DNA of 53,848 bases from Salinihabitans flavidus (GCF_900110425.1 NZ_FODS01000023.1:1-53848), one strand, 5' to 3'; shown: positions 26,728-36,101, counted from the stretch's first letter. The notes: a model not told the origin generated them from the sequence alone. Program-made: numbers and translations.

Positions 26728-29700
26728 TCACGCCACCATCGCCTCGGCTTTCTTGAGATCGACGGAGACAAGCTGCGAGACGCCCTGTTCCTGCATTGTC
26801 ACCCCGAAAAGCCGGTCCATCCGGGCCATCGTCACCGCGTGGTGGGTGATGATCAGGAACCGTGTTTCGGTCTGGCGGCACATTTCATCCAGCAGATCGC
26901 AGAACCGCGCGACATTGGCATCGTCGAGCGGCGCGTCCACCTCGTCGAGCACGCAGATCGGGGCCGGGTTGGCGAGGAACACCGCGAAGATGAGCGCGAG
27001 CGCGGTCAGCGTCTGCTCCCCCCCGGACAGAAGCGACAGCGTTGAGAGTTTCTTGCCCGGCGGCTGGCACATGATCTCAAGCCCCGCGTCGAGTGGATCG
27101 TCGCTTTCGACCAGAACGAGGTTCGCCTCTCCGCCGCCGAACAGGTGGGTGAAGAGCATGGTGAAATTGCTGTTCACCTGTTCGAAGGCGGTCAGCAGCC
27201 GTTCGCGCCCCTCGCGGTTGAGGCTGGCAATGCCATTGCGCAGGGTCTTCACCGCTTCTTCGAGGTCGGATTTCTCGGTCACAAGCTGATCGTATTCCTC
27301 CTGCACCTCGCGGGCGTCCTCCTCGGCGCGCAGGTTCACCGCGCCAAGCGCGTCGCGCTGGCGGCGCAGACGGGTGACATCGGCCTCTATCGCGTGGCTG
27401 TCGGGCATCTGTTCCGGATCGACTGCCAGCCGCTCCAGCAGCGCCTGCGGGCTGAGGTCCTGCTCTTCGGCGATCCGCGCGGCGGCCTGAGTGACCGTGT
27501 CCTTCGCCGCGTCGAACCGGGCCTCGGATCGCGCCCTTGCCTCTCGTGCCTCTGACGCCGCGCGCTCGGCGTCGCGTTCGGCATGTTCGGCGGTTCGAAG
27601 CGCCGTTTCGGCCTCTGCCAGCCGGTCGGCGGCGTGGCGGCGGCGCTCTTCGGCCTGTTCGATCGCCTCTGACAGCTCCTCGCGCTTTTCAGCGATTTCC
27701 TCGGGCAGCTCCTGCGCCTCGGACAGTTCGGCCTCTGACGCGATCTTGCGCTCTTCCAGCTCTCCGATCCGCTTTTCGGCGGTTTCGAGGCGGTGGCGCC
27801 AGCCGCTGATCTCCTTTGCGATCTGCTGGGCGCGGGCCGTGCGGGCCTCTCCGGTGCGGCGCAGCTCATCGTGTGCGGAGCGTTTCGACATCATCGTGAT
27901 GCGCGCCGCCTCCACCGTCATCTTCACATCCTCAAGCTCGGCGCGGGCCGCGTCCAGATCGCCAAGCTCTTCGAGCGCGCGTTCGGCCTCGCGCAGGGCC
28001 GCGCGGGCGGTCATGGCCTCTTCCTCGTGGCGCGCCACGGCAAGGCCAAGCGACTCGAGCCGCCCCGCCGCAAGGTTGCGATCCGCCTCTGCCCGGCTGA
28101 GCTTGCGTCCGGACTCGGCCACGGCCTGATCGGCGTCGCGACGGGCGGCGCGCGCGGCGCGATCGGCTTCTGTCAGGTCGGTCAGCCGCTTTTGCAGGGT
28201 TTCATGCGCGTCCTGCGCCCCGTCGGCGCGTGCCGTGGCACGGGCCATCTGCTGTTTGAGCTCTTCCAGACGGTTGAGCTGTTGCAGGCGCAGCGCGGCG
28301 GCGCTTGGCGCGTCCTCGGCCCAAGCACGGAAACCGTCCCAGCGCCACAGATCCCCTTCGAGGGACACGAGCCGCTGCCCCGGTTTCAACAGCGGTTGAA
28401 GTCGCGCGGCATCCTCCGGCGCGACCAGCCCGATCTGACCCATCCGCCGTTGCAGCACGTCGGGCACGGAAACATGCAGGCTCAGCGCGGTGACCCCGTC
28501 GGGCAGGGTCTGCTCTGTGTCATAGGGCGGCAGCGCCTGCCAGCCCGAGGGGCCGTCTCCCTCCACCTCCGGGGCGCGTAGATCGTCGGCCAATGCGGCG
28601 CCGAGCGCCTTTTCGAACCCCTGCTGCACCTGAAGCCGGTCGAGGATCTGCCCGCCCTCGGCGGTGTCGCGTTCCACCAGTTTCGCCAGCGCCGTGACCT
28701 CGGCCCGCAGGGCGTTCAGCTCTCCTTCCGCCTCGGAACGTTCGGCGCGCGCGTCAGCCTCGCGGCTCTGGGTATCGGCGCGGGCCTGCTCTGCGGCATC
28801 CAGCGCCTCGTCGGCCTGTTCCGCAGCCTCGGCGGCCATCTCGGCGGCGGCCTCGAATTCCTCCAGGTCGGCCTCGGCGCGGGCGAGCGCCTCTTGCGAT
28901 GTGGCCACGGCGGCGCGGGCGCGCTCCGCTTCCCCTTCGCTTTTCTCAAGCGTCTTGCGGTTGTCGTCCAGAAGCCTTTGGGCCGAATGATGCCGCGCGG
29001 AGAGCCGCGCCATATCCTCGGTCAGCGCGGCCAGATCGCCCTCGCGCGTTTGCAGAAGGGTGGCCGCCTCGCTCGCCTCTTCGGCGGCCTGCGCAAGCGC
29101 CTCGTCGTGGCCTTCGCCCGCGCGTGCGAGTTCCCGGGCCTCCCATTCAAGCCGCTCCATGGTCTCGCCCGCGTCACGGTTGAGCCCGGCTTCACGCTCC
29201 ATGTCGCGGGTCAGTTGTTCGATCCGGTTGCGCAGGGTCTCGATGGTCTGGCGCGCGCGGGCCTCCTGATCGTTGAGCGCATCGCGTTCCACCGTAAGAC
29301 GTTGCAGGAGCGCCGCCGCGATCGCCTCCTCCTCGCGCAGCGGAGGCAGGGCCACATCCTGCGCCTCCCGGTCCTTCGCCGCTGCGCGTGCGGCCGATTC
29401 GGCCCGTGCGGCCGCCGTAACACACTCGCGCAGTTCCGATTCTGCCGCCGCGCGCGCGTCGTCCGCCTCGCGCCAGCGGCGATAGAGCAAAAGGCCCTCG
29501 GCCTGCCGCAGCTCCTCGCCGATGGCGCGGTATCGGGCGGCTTGCCGCGCCTGCCGGGCGAGTTGAGAAAGCTGCGCGCCAAGCTGTTCAACCACGTCGT
29601 CCACGCGGGTGAGGTTGCTTTCGGTGCCGCGCAGCTTCAGCTCCGCCTCATGCCGGCGCTGATAGAGGCCGGAAATTCCCGCCGCCTCTTCAAGGATGCG

Positions 29701-30183
29701 GCGGCGCGATTTGGGCTTGGCGTTGATCAGTTCCGAGATCTGCCCCTGCCGCACCAGCGCCGGGCTGTGCGCCCCGGTGGAGGCATCGGCAAAAAGCATC
29801 TGCACATCGCGCGCGCGCACATCCTTGGCGTTGACCTTGTAGGCGCTGCCCACGTCGCGGGTGATGCGGCGCACGATCTCGAGCGTGTCGTCATCGTTGA
29901 ACCCGGCGGGGGCGAGCCGTTCGGAGTTGTCCAGCTGCAGCACGACCTCCGCGAAATTGCGCGCGGGGCGTGAGGCGGTGCCCGCGAAGATCACGTCCTC
30001 CATCCCGTCGCCGCGCATGGCGGTGGGGCGGTTCTCGCCCATGATCCAGCGCAGCGCCTCCAGCAGGTTCGACTTGCCACAGCCATTCGGACCGACCACA
30101 CCCGTCAGCCCGTCGGTAATGATCAGGTCCGTGGGGTCGACAAAGCTTTTGAAGCCGGTCAGACGCAGCTTGGAAAAACGCAA
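26728..30183 (-). CDS. smc: Chromosome partition protein SMC
   Basis: A 1151-residue SMC ATPase. The N-terminal head has LRLTGFKSFVDP and Walker A GPNGCGKSN at 31-39. Two long coiled-coil arms rich in Ala, Glu and Arg flank a hinge (about 480-660). The C-terminal head carries the LSGGEQTL signature and Walker B with the D-loop (CVLDEVDAPLDDAN). I place the start at the TTG 30183, eight bases after AAAGG, which gives the RFSKLRL start usual for Rhodobacterales; the long upstream extension is not SMC-like. It compacts and separates chromosomes with ScpA/ScpB, which are not nearby. Confidence 0.93.
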   Translation of the reverse strand: MRFSKLRLTGFKSFVDPTDLIITDGLTGVVGPNGCGKSNLLEALRWIMGENRPTAMRGDGMEDVIFAGTASRPARNFAEVVLQLDNSERLAPAGFNDDDTLEIVRRITRDVGSAYKVNAKDVRARDVQMLFADASTGAHSPALVRQGQISELINAKPKSRRRILEEAAGISGLYQRRHEAELKLRGTESNLTRVDDVVEQLGAQLSQLARQARQAARYRAIGEELRQAEGLLLYRRWREADDARAAAESELRECVTAAARAESAARAAAKDREAQDVALPPLREEEAIAAALLQRLTVERDALNDQEARARQTIETLRNRIEQLTRDMEREAGLNRDAGETMERLEWEARELARAGEGHDEALAQAAEEASEAATLLQTREGDLAALTEDMARLSARHHSAQRLLDDNRKTLEKSEGEAERARAAVATSQEALARAEADLEEFEAAAEMAAEAAEQADEALDAAEQARADTQSREADARAERSEAEGELNALRAEVTALAKLVERDTAEGGQILDRLQVQQGFEKALGAALADDLRAPEVEGDGPSGWQALPPYDTEQTLPDGVTALSLHVSVPDVLQRRMGQIGLVAPEDAARLQPLLKPGQRLVSLEGDLWRWDGFRAWAEDAPSAAALRLQQLNRLEELKQQMARATARADGAQDAHETLQKRLTDLTEADRAARAARRDADQAVAESGRKLSRAEADRNLAAGRLESLGLAVARHEEEAMTARAALREAERALEELGDLDAARAELEDVKMTVEAARITMMSKRSAHDELRRTGEARTARAQQIAKEISGWRHRLETAEKRIGELEERKIASEAELSEAQELPEEIAEKREELSEAIEQAEERRRHAADRLAEAETALRTAEHAERDAERAASEAREARARSEARFDAAKDTVTQAAARIAEEQDLSPQALLERLAVDPEQMPDSHAIEADVTRLRRQRDALGAVNLRAEEDAREVQEEYDQLVTEKSDLEEAVKTLRNGIASLNREGRERLLTAFEQVNSNFTMLFTHLFGGGEANLVLVESDDPLDAGLEIMCQPPGKKLSTLSLLSGGEQTLTALALIFAVFLANPAPICVLDEVDAPLDDANVARFCDLLDEMCRQTETRFLIITHHAVTMARMDRLFGVTMQEQGVSQLVSVDLKKAEAMVA

Positions 30184-30265
30184 ATGCTGGAGCCTTTCGA
30201 TGATTCCGTTGATTGAACGACTCTGGAAAACCTCTGCCCGTCGAGTCAACTGTAAACCCCACGAT

Positions 30266-30292
30266 ATGGAAGTTTCCATTAACTTTTCCACA
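30266..30292. promoter_or_regulatory. Palindrome and DnaA-box-like site upstream of smc
   Basis: About 83 bases before the smc start lies the perfect palindrome ATGGAA-GT-TTCCAT (30266-30279). Close by is TTTTCCACA (30284-30292), which fits the loose DnaA-box consensus TTWTNCACA. Both are in the smc leader or promoter region. Whether either is used is unknown; a single loose DnaA box is expected by chance fairly often. Confidence 0.3.
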
Positions 30293-30427
30293 AGATATTG
30301 CGGAATCCCGCCGATGGGTTTGCTGCTGTCGCGCCGCTGCCGGGCCTCGGGATGTCGCAAATCTCCTTGACCCGGTGCGGTGATTGCGGCCAAACAGGGG
30401 GGACATGGTGTCCCCGCCGACCCGGCA

Positions 30428-30584
30428 GGCCGGTTGGGATGAAATGGGAATGCGGTGCGGGGCAGAGCCCCAATGCCGCAGCCGCCCCCGCGACTGTAAG
30501 CGGAGAGCGTGCCTTCAACGCCACTGAGGCTTCTGCCTTGGGAAGGGAAGCGCGCGCATCGACCCGTGAGCCAGGAGACCGGCC
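30428..30584 (+). promoter_or_regulatory. Cobalamin riboswitch (B12 element)
   Basis: All landmarks are present in order: GGGAA at 30446, GGTGC at 30454, the B12-box core GCCCCCGCGACTGTAA at 30484-30499, GCCACTG at 30520-30526, GGGAAGG at 30540-30546 and CCAGGAGACC just before the end. The closing stem is perfect: GGCCGGT (30428-30434) pairs with ACCGGCC (30578-30584). It lies 56 bases before cbtB, so the B12-bound form probably sequesters the cbtB ribosome-binding site or stops transcription, switching off cobalt uptake when B12 is plentiful. No clear T-run terminator follows, which favours translational control. Confidence 0.96.
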
Positions 30585-30640
30585 ATGTGACAATGAAACC
30601 CCGCCCCGTCGGGTGTGACGGGAGAATGGAGAAGACAGTG

Positions 30641-30814
30641 ATGATGATGACGAAAACCGCAAACCCCGCTGCCGCCCGATCCGGCCTTGGCGCTTGCGCG
30701 CTGGCCTTGGTTCTGGGGGTTGCCCTGCTGACCGTGTCCGGCATGGCGCAGGCGACCGTTCTGCACGACGCCGCCCATGATCAGCGCCATGCCATGGCCT
30801 TTCCCTGCCACTGA
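30641..30814 (+). CDS. cbtB: Cobalt transporter subunit CbtB
   Basis: A 57-residue membrane protein with one hydrophobic helix (LGACALALVLGVALLTVSGM) and the conserved histidine-rich tail HDAAHDQRHAMAFPCH, which is the CbtB signature and a likely cobalt ligand set. Three ATG codons are in tandem (30641, 30644, 30647), and GGAGAAG six bases before the first decides the start. It is controlled by the cobalamin riboswitch and lies 20 bases before cbtA. Together they are thought to import cobalt for B12 synthesis. Confidence 0.92.
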   Translation: MMMTKTANPAAARSGLGACALALVLGVALLTVSGMAQATVLHDAAHDQRHAMAFPCH

Positions 30815-30834
30815 GCGGGGAGCCTGACCAACTC

Positions 30835-31521
30835 ATGACCAAAAATCTGCTGTCCAGCGCGGTGTTCGCTGGCCTGATAGCGGGAGCCGTGGCGGCCCTG
30901 CTTCAGTTCATGTTTGTCATTCCGCTTCTTCTGGAAGGGGAGCTTTACGAAAGCGGGGCGCGGGTGCATTTCATGTCCGACGGATCGACACAGTCGGTTC
31001 GCGAGGCACCCGGTCTTGGCACCGAATGGGGCCGTCATGCGATGACGGTTGGCTTCAACCTTGTCACCTATACCGGCTATGGCCTGTTGCTTCTGGCGGG
31101 GATGGTTCTGGCACGCGCGCTGCGCGGGCTGGAAATCACGCCCGAGAGTGGCCTGATCTGGGGGATCTGCGGCTTTCTCGCGGTGCAGCTTGCGCCTGCG
31201 GTCGGGCTGCCGCCGGAGCTTCCGGGCACGCCTGCGGCGGAACTCGCGCCGCGCCAGATCTGGTGGCTGGGCACGATCCTTGCCACAGTGGCGGGACTGG
31301 GCCTTGTCGCCTTCTGGCGGGGTCTTGCGGGGCTTGTCGTCGGGCTTGTCCTGATCCTCGCTCCGCATATCATCGGGGCGCCGCATCTCGATACCTATTT
31401 CGGGATTGCCCCGCCCGAACTTTCGGCGGAGTTCGCCACGATGAGTCTTGGCATGGCCATGATTGGCTGGGGGCTTCTGGGCTATTTCAGTGCCTATTTC
31501 TTCGCTCGCGGAGAGAGATAA
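30835..31521 (+). CDS. cbtA: Cobalt transporter subunit CbtA
   Basis: A 228-residue inner-membrane protein with about five to six hydrophobic segments. CbtA features include the N-terminal LLSSAVFAGLIAGAVAALLQF, a GLEITPESGLIWGICGF segment and LAPAVGLPPELPGTPAAEL, with conserved Trp/Pro in QIWWLGT and APHIIGAPH near the end. It follows cbtB after 20 bases under the same riboswitch. The pair stands in for a CbiMNQO-type importer in many alphaproteobacteria. Confidence 0.92.
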   Translation: MTKNLLSSAVFAGLIAGAVAALLQFMFVIPLLLEGELYESGARVHFMSDGSTQSVREAPGLGTEWGRHAMTVGFNLVTYTGYGLLLLAGMVLARALRGLEITPESGLIWGICGFLAVQLAPAVGLPPELPGTPAAELAPRQIWWLGTILATVAGLGLVAFWRGLAGLVVGLVLILAPHIIGAPHLDTYFGIAPPELSAEFATMSLGMAMIGWGLLGYFSAYFFARGER

Positions 31522-31663
31522 GACCGATGAGCCCCGGCGGTGAACCTGCCGGGGCCTGCCGCCTCACGCGAAGGGCGAAAGCTCCCGATACCCCGAATTC
31601 CCCGCTGGCACCGAAGCGCGCGGCATGGCATGACAAGGCCGGGCAACGCAAAAGGAGCGCGTC

Positions 31664-34474
31664 ATGGGAGAGGGGTTCGGCAAGGGCTGTCATCTGCATC
31701 TGATCGACGGGTCGGCCTTCATTTTCCGGGCCTATCACGCGCTGCCGCCGCTGACGCGGAAATCCGACGGAATGCCGGTGGGGGCGGTGTCGGGGTTCTG
31801 CAACATGCTGCAACGCTATGTGGACGGCAACAACGGGCCGGATGCGCCGACGCATGTGGCGGTGATCTTCGACAAGGGCAGCCACACGTTCCGCAATGTC
31901 CTCTACGATCAATACAAGGCCAACCGCGAGGAGATGCCCGAGGATCTGCGCCCGCAGATCCCGCTCACCCGCGAGGCGACGCGCGCCTTCAACATCGCCT
32001 GCGAAGAGATCGAGGGCTTTGAGGCCGACGACATCATCGCCACGCTCGCCGTGCAGGCGCGCGACCGGGGCGGGCGGGTGACGATCATCAGTTCCGACAA
32101 GGATCTGATGCAACTTGTCGGGGATGGCGTCGAAATGCTCGACGCGATGAAGAATCGCCGGATCGACCGTGAGGGCGTGATCGAGAAGTTCGGCGTTCCA
32201 CCCGAAAAAGTGGTGGATGTGCAGGCGCTTGCCGGCGACAGCGTGGACAATATCCCCGGCGCACCGGGGATCGGGATCAAGACCGCCGCGCTTCTGATCA
32301 ATGAATTCGGCTCTCTTGAGGAGCTTCTGGACCGCGCCGAAGAGATCAAGCAGCCCAAGCGGCGCCAGACGCTGATCGACAAGCGCGAGCAGATCGAGAT
32401 GTCGCGCAGTCTGGTGGAGCTTGACGCCGACACGCCGCTCGATTTCACGCTGGAGGATCTGGAGGTGCGCGACCCCGATCCGGAGAAACTTCTGGAATTT
32501 CTGGCACAGATGGAGTTCCGCACCCTGACCAAGCGGATTTCCGAAAAGCTCGGGGTGGAGGCGCCAGTCGTTCCCGAACCCAAGCCCGAGGCGGCCAATC
32601 CCGGCGAGGTCGCGGTGGAGGAGCCCCCCATCGACCCGGACCGCTATGAGTGGGTGCGCGACCGCACGGCGCTGGATGCGTGGATTGAAAAGATCATCGC
32701 CGTGGGCCGCGTCGCGGTGGATACCGAGACCAATTCGCTCAACGAGATGCGGGCCGAACTGGCGGGAATCTGCCTTTCGGTGGAGCCGGGGGAGGCGTGC
32801 TATATCCCCGTGGGGCACAAGACGGGGGCGTCGGGCGATCTCTTCGGATCGGACGAACTGGCCGAGGGGCAGTTGCCGCTCGACGAGGTGTTGGACGCGC
32901 TGCGCCCGGTACTGGCCGATGACGCGGTGCTCAAGATCTTCCAGAACGCCAAGTATGACTGCAAGGTGCTGGCCCGTTACGGCGTGGAGGTGGCGCCGAT
33001 CGACGATACCATGCTTCTGAGCTATGCGCTTCACGCCGGAGAGCATGGGCACGGGATGGATACGCTGTCGGAGCGGTATCTCCGCCACACGCCGATCCCG
33101 ATCAAGACACTTCTGGGGTCGGGCAAATCGGCCATCACGTTCGATCGCGTTCCCATTGATGAAGCGGTGAAATATGCCGCCGAGGATGCCGACATCACCC
33201 TGCGGCTCTGGCTTCGGTTCCGGCCGATGCTGCATCAGCGCAAGGTCACGGCGGTCTACGAGACGCTGGAGCGGCCGCTGGTGCCGGTGCTGGCCGCGAT
33301 GGAGCGGGCGGGCGTGAAGGTGGACCGCGAAACGCTGTCGCGCATGTCGCATGCCTTCGCGCAGAAGATGGCGGGCCTTGAGGCGGAGATTCACGAGCTT
33401 GCGGGCCGGTCCTTCAACGTTGGAAGCCCCAAGCAGTTGGGCGAGATCCTGTTCGACGAGATGTCGCTTGAGGGTGGCAAGCGCGGCAAGACCGGCGCCT
33501 ATGCCACCGGCGCCGATGTGCTGGAGGATCTCGCGGCGGTGGGGCACGACCTGCCGGCCCGGGTGCTTGACTGGCGGCAGGTCTCGAAGCTCAAATCGAC
33601 CTATACCGATGCCTTGCAGGATCACATCAACCCCGAGACCGGGCGCGTTCATACCTCTTACGTGCAGGCCGGGGCGAATACCGGGCGGCTGGCCTCCACC
33701 GATCCGAACCTTCAGAACATTCCCGTGCGGTCCGAAGAAGGGCGCCGCATCCGGGAGGCGTTTGTCGCGGATGAGGGCAAGGTGTTGCTCAGCCTTGATT
33801 ATTCGCAGATCGAGTTGCGGATTCTGGCACATATCGCGGGGATCGACACGCTCAAGGCGGCGTTCCGCGACGGGCAGGACATTCACGCCATGACCGCGTC
33901 GGAGGTGTTCGGCGTGCCGATGGACGCGATGACGCCGGAGATCCGGCGGCAGGCCAAGGCGATCAACTTCGGTGTGATCTACGGCATTTCCGGCTTTGGC
34001 CTTGCGCGGAACCTGCGTATTCCGCGCGGCGAGGCGCAGGATTTCATCAATCGCTATTTCGAGCGGTTTCCGGGCATTCGCGCCTATATGGACGACACCA
34101 AGGCGTTTGCCAAGGAACACGGGCATGTCGTGACACTGTTCGGGCGCAAGATCCACACGCCGGAGATTAACGCGCGCGGGCCGCGGGCGAGCTTTGCCTA
34201 TCGTGCGGCGATCAATGCGCCGATTCAGGGCACGGCCGCAGACATCATCCGGCGCGCTATGATCCGCATGCCGGAGGCGATTGCCGGTCTGCCCGCCACG
34301 ATGCTGTTGCAGGTGCATGACGAATTGATCTTCGAGGTGGCGCAGGACAAGGTGGACGAGACCATCAACGCCGCGCGCGCGGTGATGGAGGGCGCGGCGG
34401 AGCCGCTGGTGAAGCTGGATGTGCCGATCGTCGTGGATGCGGGACAGGGAGCGAACTGGGCCGAGGCGCATTAG
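31664..34474 (+). CDS. polA: DNA polymerase I
   Basis: A 936-residue polymerase with all three domains. The 5' nuclease (about 1-300) has HLIDGSAFIFRAYHALPP and VQALAGDSVDNIPGAPGIG. The 3'-5' exonuclease has VAVDTETNSL with Asp353 and a YAAEDADITLRL motif. The polymerase domain has DPNLQNIPVR, Asp712 in SLDYSQIELR, the O-helix RRQAKAINFGVIYG and Asp886 in LLQVHDELIFE. Both exonuclease acids appear intact, so proofreading is likely. The ATG follows AAAGGAG. It serves Okazaki-fragment processing and repair. Confidence 0.96.
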   Translation: MGEGFGKGCHLHLIDGSAFIFRAYHALPPLTRKSDGMPVGAVSGFCNMLQRYVDGNNGPDAPTHVAVIFDKGSHTFRNVLYDQYKANREEMPEDLRPQIPLTREATRAFNIACEEIEGFEADDIIATLAVQARDRGGRVTIISSDKDLMQLVGDGVEMLDAMKNRRIDREGVIEKFGVPPEKVVDVQALAGDSVDNIPGAPGIGIKTAALLINEFGSLEELLDRAEEIKQPKRRQTLIDKREQIEMSRSLVELDADTPLDFTLEDLEVRDPDPEKLLEFLAQMEFRTLTKRISEKLGVEAPVVPEPKPEAANPGEVAVEEPPIDPDRYEWVRDRTALDAWIEKIIAVGRVAVDTETNSLNEMRAELAGICLSVEPGEACYIPVGHKTGASGDLFGSDELAEGQLPLDEVLDALRPVLADDAVLKIFQNAKYDCKVLARYGVEVAPIDDTMLLSYALHAGEHGHGMDTLSERYLRHTPIPIKTLLGSGKSAITFDRVPIDEAVKYAAEDADITLRLWLRFRPMLHQRKVTAVYETLERPLVPVLAAMERAGVKVDRETLSRMSHAFAQKMAGLEAEIHELAGRSFNVGSPKQLGEILFDEMSLEGGKRGKTGAYATGADVLEDLAAVGHDLPARVLDWRQVSKLKSTYTDALQDHINPETGRVHTSYVQAGANTGRLASTDPNLQNIPVRSEEGRRIREAFVADEGKVLLSLDYSQIELRILAHIAGIDTLKAAFRDGQDIHAMTASEVFGVPMDAMTPEIRRQAKAINFGVIYGISGFGLARNLRIPRGEAQDFINRYFERFPGIRAYMDDTKAFAKEHGHVVTLFGRKIHTPEINARGPRASFAYRAAINAPIQGTAADIIRRAMIRMPEAIAGLPATMLLQVHDELIFEVAQDKVDETINAARAVMEGAAEPLVKLDVPIVVDAGQGANWAEAH

Positions 34475-34591
34475 GCCGAACGCCCTGCAACAGCGACGTT
34501 TTCAGCGCCTATAGCGGCGTTCATGGACAGCGGGGCCTGAATGAATCTGGCATGAGGCGTATGCTGCAGCCGCGACCGGAAAGGGTATCCC

Positions 34592-35002
34592 ATGAGCCGC
34601 GAGACGAAACTGATCCTGTGCCCGTTGAACCTTCGTCATGCGAAGCTCGAATACAACGCCTATAGCGAGGCTGTGGAAATGGCGCAGCGGCGCGGGGCGC
34701 GGCTGATCGTGGCGACCGTTATCCCCGAGATCGAAAGCAACATGAACGTGTTGGATCCAAAGGGATATTGGGAGCGGGAGCTGGAAAAGTTCCTCGCCAC
34801 ACACCCGGCGGAGGGCGTGGAGGTTACGCCAATGATCCGGCGCGGTGCGGTGCACCGGCAGATCGTCAAGCTGGCCGATGAGCAGAAGGTGGATCTGATC
34901 GTGATGGACGCGGCCAACCCCAAGGTGCGCGACTACCTTCTTGGTACCACGGCGAGCCATGTTGTCACGCATGCGGAATGTTCGGTTTACGTGGTGCGCT
35001 GA
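34592..35002 (+). CDS. Universal stress protein (UspA family)
   Basis: A 136-residue single Usp domain. It starts KLILCPLNLRHAKLEYNAYS, has VDLIVMDAANPKVRDYLLGT and ends ASHVVTHAECSVYVVR, the usual C-terminal strand. The ATP-binding G-x2-G-x9-GS pattern is not clear: the loop reads DAANPKVRDYLLGTTAS, so it may belong to the non-ATP-binding type. It lies 33 bases before the cation exporter gene and may be co-transcribed. Role in stress survival is by family only. Confidence 0.8.
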   Translation: MSRETKLILCPLNLRHAKLEYNAYSEAVEMAQRRGARLIVATVIPEIESNMNVLDPKGYWERELEKFLATHPAEGVEVTPMIRRGAVHRQIVKLADEQKVDLIVMDAANPKVRDYLLGTTASHVVTHAECSVYVVR

Positions 35003-35035
35003 ACGTCCTAACCTCTTGCCAGTAAAAGAGGTTTC

Positions 35036-35935
35036 ATGGGCGAGCATCATCATCACCATCCCCGGATAGAGGGCGACCGGCGTGTTGCGGCGGCGGTCGG
35101 GGTGAACCTTTTGCTGACGCTGGTGCAGATCGTGGCGGGGGTGATTTCAGGCTCGCTCGCGATGATCGCGGATGCGATTCACAACCTTAGCGATGCACTG
35201 TCGCTGGTTATTGCTTTCGCCGCGCGGCGGATCGCGCGGCGGCCTGCGGACGAGGTGATGACCTTCGGCTATGGCCGGGCGGAGGTGGTGGCGGCCCTGG
35301 TCAATTACACCACGCTGATCGTCATTGCCCTGTATCTCGTGAGCGAGGGAATTCAGCGTCTTTTCAACCCCGTAGAGGTGCAGGGATGGATCGTCGTGGT
35401 GGTCGCGGGCGTGGCGTTGGTCGTGGATCTGGTCACGGCGCTTCTGATCTATTCGATGTCGAAGGACAGCGTGAACATACGCGCCGCCTTTGTGCACAAT
35501 GTCGCGGATGCCTTGGGGTCGGTGGCGGTCATCGTCGCGGGGACGCTGATCCTTCTCTATGACTGGCGGCTGGTCGATCCGATTGTGACGCTGGGTATTG
35601 CGGGCTATATCTTGTGGCATTCGTGGCAGGGGGTGCGACCCGTTGTAAGAATTCTGATGCTCGGCAGCCCCGAGGACATGTCTTTGCGCGCCGTGCTGGC
35701 CGCGATCGAGGATGTAGAGGGGGTGGCGTCGGCGCATCACCTGCACGTCTGGCGGATGCAGGAACATGAAGCCGCGCTGGAGGCGCACGTGGTGCTTTCC
35801 CCGGGGGCGGATGCGGCGGCGGTGAAGCAGGCGCTGCGCGATGTGCTGGAGGCGGATTTCGGCATCCGCCACGCGGTTCTGGAGCTTGAGACGAGCGCGG
35901 ATGCCTGCGACGGGGCGGCGGCTATCGGGCATTGA
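35036..35935 (+). CDS. Cation diffusion facilitator (CzcD/ZitB-type metal exporter)
   Basis: A 299-residue inner-membrane metal/proton antiporter. After a His-rich start (GEHHHHH) come six transmembrane segments. The paired metal sites are visible as DAIHNLSDALS in helix II and FVHNVADALGSV in helix V, giving the HD-HD set typical of zinc-exporting members. A cytoplasmic metallochaperone-like domain follows with VASAHHLHVWRM. It probably exports Zn2+ or a similar ion. It ends 43 bases before copy B of the GTCGGT repeat. Confidence 0.92.
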   Translation: MGEHHHHHPRIEGDRRVAAAVGVNLLLTLVQIVAGVISGSLAMIADAIHNLSDALSLVIAFAARRIARRPADEVMTFGYGRAEVVAALVNYTTLIVIALYLVSEGIQRLFNPVEVQGWIVVVVAGVALVVDLVTALLIYSMSKDSVNIRAAFVHNVADALGSVAVIVAGTLILLYDWRLVDPIVTLGIAGYILWHSWQGVRPVVRILMLGSPEDMSLRAVLAAIEDVEGVASAHHLHVWRMQEHEAALEAHVVLSPGADAAAVKQALRDVLEADFGIRHAVLELETSADACDGAAAIGH

Positions 35936-35978
35936 ACGGCGAATCACCTCAAGTCATTGTTAACGCTCAAAAACCCAT

Positions 35979-36022
35979 GTCGGTAAAACGTCGGTATTCT
36001 GTCGGTATCGCGTCGGTGGCGG
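35979..36022 (+). repeat. Four GTCGGT units with an 11-bp period, copy B
   Basis: GTCGGT begins at 35979, 35990, 36001 and 36012, again exactly 11 bases apart. The spacers after each unit nearly repeat those of copy A at 21453-21496, and a GC palindrome (GGCGGAGCCGCC) follows as in copy A. It lies between the convergent ends of the cation exporter and the DUF2798 gene, so it is unlikely to be a promoter element. Confidence 0.8.
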
Positions 36023-36101
36023 AGCCGCCGGGATGCGTGATGAACGCGGCGTTCGGTGGCAAGATCTTAAGATCGGGTAAAGATGTGACGTGTGGTGGTG
36101 C

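Noticed and set aside
26627-26733. A 34-codon minus-strand frame overlapping the smc stop (GTGA)
   Set aside because: The overlap resembles coupling, but the peptide has no recognisable feature and the interval is a short convergent gap.
30184-30744. N-terminal extension of the SMC frame by 187 codons
   Set aside because: The extension runs through the smc promoter region and antisense to the cobalamin riboswitch and cbtB. SMC similarity starts at the TTG at 30183.
31487-34471. A 994-codon open frame antisense to polA
   Set aside because: It mirrors polA on the other strand, has the odd composition (many His, Arg, Gln) of high-GC shadow frames and shows no domain. The polA frame has all catalytic motifs.
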